Notes: generated from the sequence alone by a model not told the origin. DNA of 64,000 nt from Vibrio mediterranei (GCF_900088415.1 NZ_FLLQ01000006.1:1-64000); one strand, 5' to 3'. Shown: positions 32,950-42,446, numbered from the stretch's first letter. A program made the numbers and translations.

Positions 32950-33489
32950 TTACCTTGGATAGCAGACAATATTCTGAAACACCGCCCTCTCGGTTACGGC
33001 TTTATAACCGTGTGGCTGATCGCTATAAAAGCGTAAACTTTCACCCTGTGCGACAGCATGCCACCTATCTTCAAAAAAAACCTCGAGGTTGCCTTCCAAC
33101 ACAATGATATGCTCAATGACGCCTACGCTGTGAGGTGAAGACAGTTGGCAATGGTACTGCGCTAGCGTAATTTCAAACATTTCCATGTTGGTGTCGCTGG
33201 TATAGGGAAATAGGGTATTGACCAGCATGTTTTCATCTTCTGGGAACGTCATTTCACTGTCACGTAGCACAGGGTCGTTTGCGAAGAACCCAGAAAAGGA
33301 CGCCTCCAAACCACTAGAAATCTTCCATAGCGTCGAAATTGTAGGGCTTGATTCCCCCCTTTCTATCTGTCCCAGCATAGCTTTGGAGACGCCAGTTAGC
33401 TTGGCAGTTGCGTCTAAGCTCAATCCTTTGTGTTTTCTGATTTGCTTTAAGTGCGCCGCGATTTGCGATTTAAAAACGGTGTCGTTCAT
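32950..33489 (-). CDS. XRE-cupin transcriptional regulator (SutR/YdcN-like)
   Basis: A 179-residue regulator. The N-terminal helix-turn-helix (about 12-65) contains LSLDATAKLTGVSKAMLGQI and ERGESSPTISTLWKI. The C-terminal cupin (about 110-178) contains HSVGVIEHIIVLEGNLEVFF and a final FYSDQPHGYKAV. E. coli ydcN (sutR) is adjacent to the BenE-type gene ydcO; here the same two families diverge from each other, which strengthens the match. Two long palindromes between the genes are its probable operators. Confidence 0.85.
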   Translation of the reverse strand: MNDTVFKSQIAAHLKQIRKHKGLSLDATAKLTGVSKAMLGQIERGESSPTISTLWKISSGLEASFSGFFANDPVLRDSEMTFPEDENMLVNTLFPYTSDTNMEMFEITLAQYHCQLSSPHSVGVIEHIIVLEGNLEVFFEDRWHAVAQGESLRFYSDQPHGYKAVTERAVFQNIVCYPR

Positions 33490-33502
33490 AGGGTTCTCTT
33501 AT

Positions 33503-33555
33503 TGTGCGTTATAACGCACAGTGGTACTCTTAGGTTTGTGCGTTATCACGCACAA
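33503..33555. promoter_or_regulatory. Two palindromic operators between the XRE-cupin regulator and the BenE gene
   Basis: TGTGCGTTATAACGCACA (33503-33520) is a perfect palindrome. TTGTGCGTTATCACGCACAA (33536-33555) is near-perfect. They share TGTGCGTTAT and their centres are 34 bases apart. This is the most clear-cut operator pair in the window and most likely the binding site of the divergent XRE-cupin protein. Confidence 0.75.
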
Positions 33556-33587
33556 GAATAGCACTATTGATGAAATAAGGAACTAAC

Positions 33588-34742
33588 ATGAAAGGAATCT
33601 TTAGTTTGAGTCATGTCTCTGCGGGCTTTACTGCGGTATTAGTTGGCTATACCAGTTCTGTGGTCATCATCATTCAAGCTGCGACTCAATCTGGTGCAAG
33701 CCCAATTCAAATCGAAAGCTGGCTGTTGGTTCTAGGCGTAATGATGGGGCTAACCTCAATAGGTCTGTCATGGTTTTACAAAATGCCTATCCTCACCGCG
33801 TGGTCGACACCAGGGGCTGCGATGTTAGTTGTGTCAGCAGGGGAGTACCAGTTAAGTGAGGCGATAGGTGCGTTTGTGGTTTCTGGTTTAATGATTACCG
33901 TGACAGGGCTGATTGGTCCCCTTAGTGAAGCCTTAAAGCGTATTCCTTCATCACTTGGCACTGCAATGTTGGCGGCCATTCTGTTACCTTTCTGTCTTAA
34001 AGGCTTTGAACCACTTCAGACGTCACCAATCTTGTTTATCATCATGTTCCTGACGTATCTGCTGGCAAAGCACTTTGTTCCCAGGTATGCCATGCTGCTC
34101 CTTCTTTCGGTAGCATTAATCTGTGCATGGTTTGTTACGCCGCATGACGCTGTCGAGTTTCAAATAGCGATGGCTAAGCCTGTTTGGATGCCGGTAACTT
34201 TTGATGTATCCGCGTTACTCAATCTTGCGCTACCGCTTTATCTTATCACTATGATTTCTCAAAACTTGCCTGGTGTTGCGATGATGAAGAGTTATCACTA
34301 TCAAACACCAGTGAAGTCGTCGTTAATTACCACTGGTGTTGCAAATATGATTTTCGCTCCTTTCGGTGGTTTTAGTGCTAACTTGGCAGCGATTTCAGCG
34401 GCTATCTGCATGAACGACTCAGTGGATGCCGACAAGAATCAGCGGTATAAAGCGGTAATATGGGCCGGTGTGTTTTATCTCGCTGCCGGTTTGTTCGCGA
34501 CGTCTGTGGTTGCTCTTTTTATCGCACTGCCAGCTGATATTACCAGTATGTTAGCCAGTTTTGCCTTGTTGGGAACGTTATTGATGTGTTTACACTCGGC
34601 ATTTATGACGGAAGAGTACCGAGAGGCGGCATTATTGACTTTCTTGATTACCCTTTCGGGCGTTAGCTTCTTAGGCATTAGCTCAACCTTACTTGGCTTG
34701 GCAGTAGGGTTGATTTATAGCCGCTTTACGCGTCGCACCTAA
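33588..34742 (+). CDS. benE: BenE-family transporter (YdcO-like)
   Basis: A 384-residue inner-membrane protein with about eleven or twelve hydrophobic segments. It shows family features such as AWSTPGAAMLV near helix 3 and FGGFSANLAAISAAICM in the C-terminal half. Named BenE members are benzoate/proton symporters. The pairing with a SutR-like regulator resembles the E. coli ydcN-ydcO pair, whose substrate is not settled, so benzoate should not be assumed. AAGGAAC precedes the ATG. A bidirectional hairpin follows. Confidence 0.87.
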   Translation: MKGIFSLSHVSAGFTAVLVGYTSSVVIIIQAATQSGASPIQIESWLLVLGVMMGLTSIGLSWFYKMPILTAWSTPGAAMLVVSAGEYQLSEAIGAFVVSGLMITVTGLIGPLSEALKRIPSSLGTAMLAAILLPFCLKGFEPLQTSPILFIIMFLTYLLAKHFVPRYAMLLLLSVALICAWFVTPHDAVEFQIAMAKPVWMPVTFDVSALLNLALPLYLITMISQNLPGVAMMKSYHYQTPVKSSLITTGVANMIFAPFGGFSANLAAISAAICMNDSVDADKNQRYKAVIWAGVFYLAAGLFATSVVALFIALPADITSMLASFALLGTLLMCLHSAFMTEEYREAALLTFLITLSGVSFLGISSTLLGLAVGLIYSRFTRRT

Positions 34743-34745
34743 TAA

Positions 34746-34777
34746 AAACCCGCACTCGTTTATTCGAATACGGGTTT
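34746..34777. terminator. Bidirectional hairpin between benE and glpK
   Basis: AAACCCG (34746-34752) pairs with CGGGTTT (34771-34777). A/T-rich tracts on both sides let it work for both converging genes. Confidence 0.65.
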
Positions 34778-34801
34778 AATAAGTTTATGAAGAACTATAC
34801 C

Positions 34802-36295
34802 TTAGTGTGATTTAGTTCGCTTGATCGCGTCTAACCAACCAGCGTACAACGTTTCTCTTTCATTTCGCTCTATTTGCGGACTAAAGGTACGCTCGATTTC
34901 TTTCTTGTCAGCAAGCTCTTCTTGGTTTTGCCAAAAACCAACTGCGAGACCAGCTAGCATTGCCGCACCTAAAGCGGTCGATTCTCTGACAACCGGACGA
35001 ACGACTTTGCTACCCATAATATCGGACTGGAACTGCATCAGGAAATCGTTAGCAACGGCGCCGCCGTCAACGCGAATTTGGCTTAGCTTGATACCTGAGT
35101 CCTCTTCCATGGCAAGTAAGACATCCCGACTTTGATAAGCGATGGACTCAAGAGCTGCGCGGATAATGTGGTTGCGGTTCGTGCCGCGTGTTAATCCCGT
35201 CAAAGTGCCACGTGCGTGTGGGTCCCAATAAGGCGCACCTAGACCAACAAATGCAGGTACAAGATACACGCCGTTGGAGTCATCGACTTTCTCTGCAAAG
35301 TACTGAGTATCTTGAGCATCTTGGATGAGTCCTAGCTCATCACGCAGCCATTGAATCGTTGCGCCACCCATGAACACACTACCTTCGAGCGCATAAGTGA
35401 TCTCATTGCCAACTTTATATCCGATGGTAGTGAGCAAACCGTGTTTCGAAGCGATGGGCTTGTCGCCAGTGTTCATAAGTAAGAAACAGCCAGTGCCATA
35501 GGTGTTTTTGACCATGCCTTTCTTAAAGCACTGCTGACCAAATAGGGCGGCTTGTTGGTCTCCTGCGATACCACTGATAGGAATGTCTTCAGTCCCTCCG
35601 CCAATATGGGCGTAACCATAGACTTCGCTGCTCGATTTAACTTCAGGTAACATAGATTTTGGAATGTTGAAGATATCGAGTAGTTTCTCATCCCATTCAA
35701 GGGTATGGATATTGAACAGCATACTGCGTGATGCATTACTTACGTCTGTAACGTGAGACTTACCGTGGGTCAGTTTCCAGATTAACCAAGTATCCACAGT
35801 GCCGAATAGTAATTCGCCTTTCTCTGCGCGTTCTCGTGCACCTTCAACATTGTCGAGAATCCATGCAATCTTAGAACCAGAAAAATAAGCATCTACCACT
35901 AAACCTGTCGTGTCACGAATGTAGTCTTCATGGCCGTCGGCTTTTAACTTTTCACAAAAATCGGCCGTACGGCGGCACTGCCAGACAATAGCATTGTAGA
36001 CAGGATGACCCGTCTCTTTTTCCCATACAATGGTGGTCTCACGCTGGTTGGTGATACCAATCGCAGCGACTTCTTCGTTAGCAATGTCAGACTGAGCTAA
36101 TACTTCAGTAAGGGAAGAGCGCTGTGTGGCCCAGATTTCCATCGGGTCATGTTCTACCCAACCGGGCTTAGGATAAATTTGAGTGAATTCGCGCTGAGCA
36201 GCACTGATCGTATTCGCGTCATGATCAAAAATAATAGCTCGGGAGCTAGTCGTTCCTTGATCTAGTGCGACGACGACTTTCTTCTTACTTTCCAT
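34802..36295 (-). CDS. glpK: Glycerol kinase
   Basis: A 497-residue FGGY-family kinase making glycerol 3-phosphate from glycerol and ATP. N-terminal ALDQGTTSSRAIIFD and the FGGY signatures (KNTYGTGCFLLMNTGDKP; GGAVANDFLMQFQSDIMG) are intact, and length is exactly typical. No glpF is adjacent in this window. It diverges from glpD, and the gap between them carries GlpR-like half-sites, so both are probably repressed when glycerol 3-phosphate is absent. Confidence 0.97.
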   Translation of the reverse strand: MESKKKVVVALDQGTTSSRAIIFDHDANTISAAQREFTQIYPKPGWVEHDPMEIWATQRSSLTEVLAQSDIANEEVAAIGITNQRETTIVWEKETGHPVYNAIVWQCRRTADFCEKLKADGHEDYIRDTTGLVVDAYFSGSKIAWILDNVEGARERAEKGELLFGTVDTWLIWKLTHGKSHVTDVSNASRSMLFNIHTLEWDEKLLDIFNIPKSMLPEVKSSSEVYGYAHIGGGTEDIPISGIAGDQQAALFGQQCFKKGMVKNTYGTGCFLLMNTGDKPIASKHGLLTTIGYKVGNEITYALEGSVFMGGATIQWLRDELGLIQDAQDTQYFAEKVDDSNGVYLVPAFVGLGAPYWDPHARGTLTGLTRGTNRNHIIRAALESIAYQSRDVLLAMEEDSGIKLSQIRVDGGAVANDFLMQFQSDIMGSKVVRPVVRESTALGAAMLAGLAVGFWQNQEELADKKEIERTFSPQIERNERETLYAGWLDAIKRTKSH

Positions 36296-36339
36296 ATCTT
36301 TCTCGTTATTTCTTTATGCTTTTTCGCTGTCATCGCGAA

Positions 36340-36533
36340 ATGTTCGTTTCCGCACACTGTAGTGTTCGAAATGTCAAATATACATGAAATTAATGTTAAT
36401 GAACTTTCCGGCGTATTGCAAAGGTTGAGTTCTCATTCCTTGATTTATCTTGGTTCAATGAAACTTTCGTGAAAGGTGTAAAAAATACTCGATCTTTTCG
36501 TTTATGATGATTATATTGTATCTAAACGAACAT
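36340..36533. promoter_or_regulatory. GlpR-like half-sites between glpK and glpD
   Basis: ATGTTCGTTT (36340-36349), TGTTCGAAAT (36363-36372), and the inverted pair TTCGTTTA (36497-36504) / TAAACGAA (36523-36530, continuing to AACAT) resemble halves of the known GlpR operator, which contains TTCG/CGAA and ATGTTCG. The last pair covers the upstream ATG 36504, which argues that glpD starts at 36573. Confidence 0.55.
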
Positions 36534-36572
36534 AAGCGCGCATTTGCGAATAAAGAGCTGGACGAGGAAACT

Positions 36573-38102
36573 ATGAGTGTAACCAATAAAGTGTATGATT
36601 TAGTCGTAATAGGAGGCGGCATTAACGGCGTCGCAGTTGCAGCTGATGCAGCAGGGCGTGGCTTGAAAGTCGCACTTTATGAAATGAACGATTTGGCTTC
36701 GGCTACGTCTTCGGCAAGTAGTAAACTCATTCATGGTGGCTTACGGTATCTTGAGCATTATGAGTTTCGTTTAGTTTCGGAAGCTCTTGCAGAACGTGAA
36801 GTCTTGCTCAAAAATGCACCGCACCTTGTTTCTCCACTTCGTTTCCAATTACCCCACCGACCTCATTTGCGTCCAGCCTGGATGATAAGAACTGGGTTGT
36901 TCCTATACGATAACTTGGGCAAACGTGTTTCTTTGCCTGGTAGTCATAGTGTGAAGTTTAAGGGCGAGCAAAGTCCGTTATTACCAGAAATGAAAGTAGG
37001 CTTCGAGTATTCGGATTGTGCCGTTGACGATGCGCGTTTGGTTGTCACTAATGCCAAGTTAGCTGAAGAGAAAGGTGCGGATATTTTCACTCGCTCAAAA
37101 TGTGTTAAAGCCGAACGCTCTGGTGAAGCATGGCGTGTGGATATCGAGAACACGCTGACAGGTGAAGTGAATTCAATACAAACCAAAGCACTTGTGAATG
37201 CCGCAGGTCCTTGGGTTGACCGTTTCTTCGGCAGTCAATTGGCTATGCCATCGCCGAGAGGTATTCGTCTAGTAAAAGGAAGCCATATAGTGGTTCCTAA
37301 GATGTACGATGGTAATCATGCATTTATTCTGCAAAACGAAGATAAACGAATTGTGTTTGTGATTCCTTACATGGATAACTACTCAGTGGTAGGTACCACA
37401 GATGTAGAGTATCAAGGTGACCCAAGCAAAGTTAAAATTGATGATAACGAAATTGCTTACTTGTGCGATATCGTTAACCAACATTTTACGACTAAAATTT
37501 CACCTGAAGATGTGATTTCTGATTGGTCTGGTGTTCGTCCTCTATGTGATGATGAATCTGACGACCCGCAAGCAGTAACACGTGATTATACGATCGAGCT
37601 TGATGATCAAATGGACGATGCTCCGCTCTTATCTATTTTTGGTGGCAAGCTGACAACGTATCGCAAACTTGGTCAGGCAGCGGTGGATAAACTTGCTCCA
37701 TTCTTCCCTCATATGGGGCAGGCTTGGACTCGTGAAGCAATTCTACCTGGTGGTAATTTCTCTAATCGTGATCATTTAGAGCAGCAGCTCGCTTCTCAGT
37801 ACTCATGGCTAGACAGTGGCATTATAAAGCGATGGGTCAGAGCATACGGTACACGTATTAGTCAGTTCCTTGAAGGTAAATCTAGTGTTGATGAGCTGGG
37901 TACGGATTTTGGACACGGCCTGTATCAAGCAGAGGTTGATTACTTAGTGCAGCAAGAATGGGCCGTATCAGTAGACGATGTGCTTTGGAGGCGAAGCAAG
38001 CTCGGTTTAGAGTTTGAAGCGGAGCAAGTCGAACAACTTAGCGATTATCTCGGCGCATCACTTGCAAAAAAGAATGGTGTGAATCTTAAACGTGTTAGCT
38101 AG
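36573..38102 (+). CDS. glpD: Aerobic glycerol-3-phosphate dehydrogenase
   Basis: A 509-residue membrane-associated flavoenzyme that oxidises glycerol 3-phosphate to dihydroxyacetone phosphate and feeds electrons to quinone. The start at 36573 has GAGGAAA seven bases upstream; a longer reading from 36504 would run through the operator. It has the FAD motif VVIGGGINGVAVAADAAGRG, SSKLIHGGLRYLEHYEF and GGKLTTYRKLG. With glpK it completes glycerol use. A strong terminator follows. Confidence 0.96.
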   Translation: MSVTNKVYDLVVIGGGINGVAVAADAAGRGLKVALYEMNDLASATSSASSKLIHGGLRYLEHYEFRLVSEALAEREVLLKNAPHLVSPLRFQLPHRPHLRPAWMIRTGLFLYDNLGKRVSLPGSHSVKFKGEQSPLLPEMKVGFEYSDCAVDDARLVVTNAKLAEEKGADIFTRSKCVKAERSGEAWRVDIENTLTGEVNSIQTKALVNAAGPWVDRFFGSQLAMPSPRGIRLVKGSHIVVPKMYDGNHAFILQNEDKRIVFVIPYMDNYSVVGTTDVEYQGDPSKVKIDDNEIAYLCDIVNQHFTTKISPEDVISDWSGVRPLCDDESDDPQAVTRDYTIELDDQMDDAPLLSIFGGKLTTYRKLGQAAVDKLAPFFPHMGQAWTREAILPGGNFSNRDHLEQQLASQYSWLDSGIIKRWVRAYGTRISQFLEGKSSVDELGTDFGHGLYQAEVDYLVQQEWAVSVDDVLWRRSKLGLEFEAEQVEQLSDYLGASLAKKNGVNLKRVS

Positions 38103-38136
38103 TCTTTTATAAGATTCACCATTGATCGCTCTAAAC

Positions 38137-38166
38137 GAACAGCGCCCTTGAGTAAGGGCGCTGTTC
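38137..38166. terminator. Strong terminator between glpD and the DMT transporter gene
   Basis: GAACAGCGCCCTT (38137-38149) pairs perfectly with AAGGGCGCTGTTC (38154-38166) across GAGT, followed by CGTTATT. It is shared by two converging genes. Confidence 0.75.
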
Positions 38167-38168
38167 CG

Positions 38169-39056
38169 TTATTGGTCAAGTCGTTTGGCCTTTCGAAACG
38201 AAACCATCGAACTTAGGCGATAAAAAACTAATGAAGCAAGTAACAATAAACAGCCGAATACTTTGTTAATGGGCATCGGCTCGGAATAGATAAGCACACT
38301 TAGAATTAACGTCCACACTGGTTCTAGAAGCATCAATAGTGCTGCATTTGTCGGATTAGCTAGTTTCTGACCCGTTGTTTGCATTAAGTACCGTAAGCTA
38401 GTTGCAAGTAAAACGCTCAGTGCAAACCACTTCCAAGTGATCAACGAAATATGTTCAGGCCAAGTTTCGACACTGAGTGAAAGAATAATACCTATACAAC
38501 CAGTTGAAAACAGCTGCAAGGTTGTCAGCAGCATAGGTGACAACTGTGCTGAATACTTGCTATTGAAGTTAAAGTGGAGCGCCAATCCAACAGCGGACGC
38601 CAAAAACCAAAGCTGGCTAGGGTCGGTTTGCCAACTTCCTTTCCAAGACAACAGAAACAATCCTGCGGCCGCAATCGGAAGCGACAGCCAAAAAGCACGG
38701 ATTGGTTTTGTTTTAAATAGTACCCAAGCGACTATTGGGACAAACAGCATCGACAGGCTCATGATGAATGCGCCTTCGCCTAAGGTATCACTGATAGAAA
38801 TTGCATGAATCCAGCAAAAGATAGCGCTTCCTAAGAAACAACCTACACTCATAGCTCGAAGACAGTCTCCTAATGAGGCTGCTTTAAGCGCTCGCATACA
38901 GAATGGAAGTAAAATTAACGACGCAAAGATAAACCGCAAACCAATAAAGCCGAATGGCGGAAGACCCTGAATGGCTTCTTTCGAAAACACCCATCCAGCC
39001 CCTGCAAGCAATGTGGTAAAGACCAGAATAAATTCAGCGCGATATTTGACGTGCAT
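38169..39056 (-). CDS. EamA/DMT-family transporter
   Basis: A 295-residue inner-membrane protein with ten hydrophobic segments in two EamA repeats (about 8-135 and 145-285). Typical features are GLPPFGFIGLRFIFASLILL in the first half and TNAALLMLLEPVWTLILS in the second. Family members export amino acids or other metabolites; the substrate cannot be read from the sequence. It is a single gene ending next to the glpD terminator. Confidence 0.87.
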   Translation of the reverse strand: MHVKYRAEFILVFTTLLAGAGWVFSKEAIQGLPPFGFIGLRFIFASLILLPFCMRALKAASLGDCLRAMSVGCFLGSAIFCWIHAISISDTLGEGAFIMSLSMLFVPIVAWVLFKTKPIRAFWLSLPIAAAGLFLLSWKGSWQTDPSQLWFLASAVGLALHFNFNSKYSAQLSPMLLTTLQLFSTGCIGIILSLSVETWPEHISLITWKWFALSVLLATSLRYLMQTTGQKLANPTNAALLMLLEPVWTLILSVLIYSEPMPINKVFGCLLLLASLVFYRLSSMVSFRKAKRLDQ

Positions 39057-39265
39057 AAAGTGGACTCTTTTTTTTGCTCATTCTGCGCTATTTTTGCCGG
39101 ATAGACCATAGTAGAACCGAGCGGAATTATTGATATATCTGATAAATAGAATTACTGATTTGATGGTGATTGCCTTCACCCTTAACGTTTGCAGCAATAT
39201 TTGGGATTAGTTTGCAAATGCTACTATATTCATATCTAGAGTAAGTAATATCCGAAAAGGAGAAA

Positions 39266-39598
39266 GTGATGTCGTTCATTGCCTATAGTAATGAAACTCA
39301 CACCGTTATCGAAGTAGACGCGCCGCACTTTGATGCTAAAACTGTCCCGAGTTTTCGACAATGTATCGATGGTTTAGATGATTCATTAAATCGGTGCATG
39401 TTATTGGACTTAACCAGTGTGACGTTTATGGACAGCAGTGCGTTAGGAGCGCTGATGGCGCTGCGAAAAACCCATCAATGTGACACCATTTGCCTTATCA
39501 CTGAGAGTGTACCTGTTCTCCAATTGCTAAAAGTTACCAAAGTAGATCAGTTAGTTACCGTCTATCCCGACCTTGAACAAGCGATAACTGCGAACTAG
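39266..39598 (+). CDS. STAS-domain anti-sigma factor antagonist-like protein
   Basis: A 110-residue SpoIIAA-like STAS protein. The conserved FMDSSALGALMALRKTH holds the Ser that is phosphorylated by a partner kinase in this family. It has no membrane part. AAGGAG lies eight bases before the ATG. No anti-sigma kinase or phosphatase gene is next to it; tyrR starts 133 bases downstream. In vibrios such proteins often work with receiver-linked phosphatases encoded elsewhere. Confidence 0.88.
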   Translation: MMSFIAYSNETHTVIEVDAPHFDAKTVPSFRQCIDGLDDSLNRCMLLDLTSVTFMDSSALGALMALRKTHQCDTICLITESVPVLQLLKVTKVDQLVTVYPDLEQAITAN

Positions 39599-39731
39599 TT
39601 ATCACTTTGCTTGTATAACGTACAAAAATAAGTCAAATCGTAAGGCCAACATGCTGTTTTTGTTGACGCGAAACCGCTTGTCATACACACTTACTGTCAA
39701 CATTTCGTGACACTTTCTATAGGAAGACAAA

Positions 39732-41273
39732 GTGCGTTTAGAGGTTTTTTGCGAAGATAGACTGGGGCTCACACGCGAGCTATTGGACATTCTTGCGTCC
39801 AATAGTATTGATTTGCGTGGTATTGAAATTGATATATCTGGGATTATCTACTTGAACTGCCCAGATATTGATTTCGAGACGTTTAGGGACTTAATGGCCG
39901 AAATTCGCCGAATTTCAGGGGTGAAAGACGTTCGAAAAATCCAGTTTATGCCTAGTGAACGACACAATACAGAACTCGTGTCACTGCTCACCAATTTACC
40001 TTATCCGGTATTGTCAATTGACCTTAAAGGGGCGATTGATATGGCAAACCATGCTGCTTTGAAATTACTTGCGAAAAGTGAAGAAGAAGCCATTGGTCAG
40101 TTAATCTCTCATCTATTACCAAGCTTTAACTTCACCAAGTGGATTGAAGGTGAGATCTCCCGACAGAAACAAGCCATTGTTATTGATGGTTTAGATTACA
40201 CCATGGAAATTCTACCGGTTTACATTACTGGCGAATCGAATGAAACGTTATTAGCCAGTGCGGTTATGAGTATCCACCCAACTACTACCTCAAGTGCGCC
40301 CGAGGTACTTGCAGACAGCAATTCGCTGGGATTTGAGCACTTTGTTGGTGTATCGAACCGCCACAAGGCTTTGATGAGTCAAGCGAAAAAGCTAGCTATG
40401 TTAGACCAACCACTACTGATTGAAGGCGAAACGGGTACCGGTAAAGAAATGCTAGCGAAAGCTTGCCATAATCGTTCTAATCGTGCTTCTAATCCCTTTT
40501 TGGTACTGAGCTGCGCATCGATGCCTGATGATGTTGCAGAAACGGAACTGTTTGGTCACGCTCCTGGTTCATTTAATCATGAACATGGTCACAAAGGTAT
40601 TTTCGAGCAAGCTAATGGCGGTACTGTGCTATTGGATGAAATCGGTGAAATGAGCCCTCACTTACAAATCAAATTGCTGCGTTTCTTACAAGATGGCACC
40701 TTTAGACGCGTAGGGGAAGAGCACGAAGTACACGTTGATGTGCGTATTATTGCATCGACTCGCTATAATCTGGCGGATCTGGCAGAGCAAGGTGCATTCC
40801 GAGAAGATCTCTATTACCGATTAAATGTTTTGACGCTTACTATTCCTCCCCTGCGCGAGAGAGCTAGTGATATCGCACCGCTATTGGATTTGTTTGTCGC
40901 AAAACATAGCAATAAGCTAGGCATCGCCAAGCCTGATATTGATGAGGAACTCGTGAAGTCTCTCAGCAACTATCCATGGCCAGGCAATATGCGTCAGCTA
41001 GACAATATGGTGTTGCGTGCGTTGACACAGGTAACGGGGTCAACATTGGAGCTAGAAGACTTTAATTTGCCTAAGTTGGAAAGTGTGAACTCTGGCTCTG
41101 TTAATCTAAACATCGATGGCTCTCTTGATGACATCATGAAGGACTATGAGTCACGTGTACTTGAAAAACTCTATCAGTCCTTCCCATCAAGTCGTAAGCT
41201 AGCTAAGCGTCTTAATGTGTCACATACCTCCATTGCCAATAAGCTGCGTGATTACAATATCAGGAAGAATTAA
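39732..41273 (+). CDS. tyrR: TyrR aromatic amino acid regulator
   Basis: A 513-residue regulator of aromatic amino acid synthesis and transport genes. GTG start with AGGAAG upstream. Order: ACT domain (about 1-70), PAS domain (about 78-180), AAA+ domain with GETGTGKE (about 233-240) and LLDEIGEMSPHL, and a C-terminal helix-turn-helix (SRKLAKRLNVSHTSIANKL). The sigma-54 contact loop GAFTGA is replaced by APGSFN, as expected for TyrR, which acts on sigma-70 promoters. Its stop overlaps the following acetyltransferase start. Confidence 0.94.
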   Translation: MRLEVFCEDRLGLTRELLDILASNSIDLRGIEIDISGIIYLNCPDIDFETFRDLMAEIRRISGVKDVRKIQFMPSERHNTELVSLLTNLPYPVLSIDLKGAIDMANHAALKLLAKSEEEAIGQLISHLLPSFNFTKWIEGEISRQKQAIVIDGLDYTMEILPVYITGESNETLLASAVMSIHPTTTSSAPEVLADSNSLGFEHFVGVSNRHKALMSQAKKLAMLDQPLLIEGETGTGKEMLAKACHNRSNRASNPFLVLSCASMPDDVAETELFGHAPGSFNHEHGHKGIFEQANGGTVLLDEIGEMSPHLQIKLLRFLQDGTFRRVGEEHEVHVDVRIIASTRYNLADLAEQGAFREDLYYRLNVLTLTIPPLRERASDIAPLLDLFVAKHSNKLGIAKPDIDEELVKSLSNYPWPGNMRQLDNMVLRALTQVTGSTLELEDFNLPKLESVNSGSVNLNIDGSLDDIMKDYESRVLEKLYQSFPSSRKLAKRLNVSHTSIANKLRDYNIRKN

Positions 41274-41851
41274 TGGAAGATCTTAGCTCGGCGGTGCAGC
41301 TGCACCGTCGCGAAGGGAATGTTCTAGTGAGAACGGCTAAGCCCTCTGATGCTTACACGATTGCTCAGTATTTTCGGGATAACGAGACCTTTCTCAAACC
41401 TTGGGAACCAAAACGAGATGCCGACTTTTATAAAGTCGACTCGTGGGCAGCCAAATTGGTGAAGTTAGAAGAGTTGCACCGTTTGGGGCTGGCGTATTAC
41501 TGCTTAATTTTTGATGCGGAAACGAACCAGATGCAGGGGACGATCTCGTTTAGCAGCTTGATACGTTTTCCATTTCACTCATGCAACCTCGGTTACTCTT
41601 TAGCAGAAAATGCACAAGGCCATGGCTATATGCGCCGTGCGTTGAAGTTAGCGATACCGTATATGTTCGATGTGCAAAACATGCATCGTATTGCCGCATC
41701 ATATATGCCTAGAAATGTTCGCAGTGAAGCCGTATTAAACGCGATGGGCTTCACAAGGGAAGGTTTTGCTAAAGACTATCTTTTAATCGATGATAAATGG
41801 GAAGATCACGTGTTAACGTCGTTGATTAACCCTAATTGGAAGCCATCCTAA
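41273..41851 (+). CDS. GNAT acetyltransferase (RimJ/RimL type)
   Basis: A 192-residue acetyl-CoA-dependent transferase of the ribosomal-protein N-acetyltransferase group. Motif A is seen as LGYSLAENAQGHGYMRRAL and the C-terminal part as RIAASYMPRNVRSEAVLNAM then GFTREG. The start overlaps the tyrR stop by one base (TAATG) and its stop overlaps the next start in the same way, so the three genes are tightly coupled. Whether it modifies a ribosomal protein or a small molecule is unknown. Confidence 0.88.
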   Translation: MEDLSSAVQLHRREGNVLVRTAKPSDAYTIAQYFRDNETFLKPWEPKRDADFYKVDSWAAKLVKLEELHRLGLAYYCLIFDAETNQMQGTISFSSLIRFPFHSCNLGYSLAENAQGHGYMRRALKLAIPYMFDVQNMHRIAASYMPRNVRSEAVLNAMGFTREGFAKDYLLIDDKWEDHVLTSLINPNWKPS

Positions 41852-42438
41852 TGACTAGACTTGAGCAGCAACTCAACTTATTGATGGAGCTTGATAAGTT
41901 AAAAGCCGTTTTGCGCCGAACTCGAGTTCGATGTGCGGATGGTCGCTTCGAAAATAGCGCCGAGCACAGTTGGCACGTCGCCATGATGGCGTTGCTGTTG
42001 CAAGAGCATGCTAACGAACCTGTCGATATTGCAAAAGTCGTCAAAATGCTTTTGTTACACGACATGGTTGAAATCGATGCTGGCGATACTTTTGTTTACG
42101 ATACCGCCGCATATGAAACACAGCAGCAAACTGAACTTGAAGCCGCCAAGCGTTTGTTTGGTATGCTGCCCGATGACCAAGGAGAGGCATTATTTTCGGT
42201 TTGGCGCGAGTTTGAGGCAGCAGAATCGGCAGAGGCCAGATTTGCTAAGGCGTTAGATAGACTTATCCCGATGTTATTGAACTACCATAATGATGGTCAA
42301 AGCTGGATCGAAAACAATGTTAGCAAACAACAAGTGATGCAAGTGAACCAACGTATAGAAAAAGGTTCACAAGTGCTTTGGGATAAAGCAAAATTGCTGA
42401 TAGAAGAAGCTACAGAAAATGGCTGGTTAAGAAATTAG
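41851..42438 (+). CDS. HD-domain hydrolase (YfbR-like)
   Basis: A 195-residue HD phosphohydrolase. ATG 41851 overlaps the previous stop by one base and is preferred over a TTG at 41836. Metal ligands are visible in NSAEHSWHVAMMALLL, KMLLLHDMVEIDAGD and the later AKALDRLIPMLLNY. Length and motifs match the HD_3 group that includes the nucleotidase YfbR. A nucleotide substrate is likely but not proven. Confidence 0.88.
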   Translation: MTRLEQQLNLLMELDKLKAVLRRTRVRCADGRFENSAEHSWHVAMMALLLQEHANEPVDIAKVVKMLLLHDMVEIDAGDTFVYDTAAYETQQQTELEAAKRLFGMLPDDQGEALFSVWREFEAAESAEARFAKALDRLIPMLLNYHNDGQSWIENNVSKQQVMQVNQRIEKGSQVLWDKAKLLIEEATENGWLRN

Positions 42439-42446
42439 GAGACTGA

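Noticed and set aside
36504..36572. Upstream ATG for glpD at 36504
   Set aside because: It lies within GlpR-like half-sites, and the ATG at 36573 has a strong GAGGAAA and directly precedes the FAD-binding segment.
34802..38102. A complete glp regulon with a glycerol facilitator gene
   Set aside because: No glpF-like frame is present between or beside glpK and glpD in this window.
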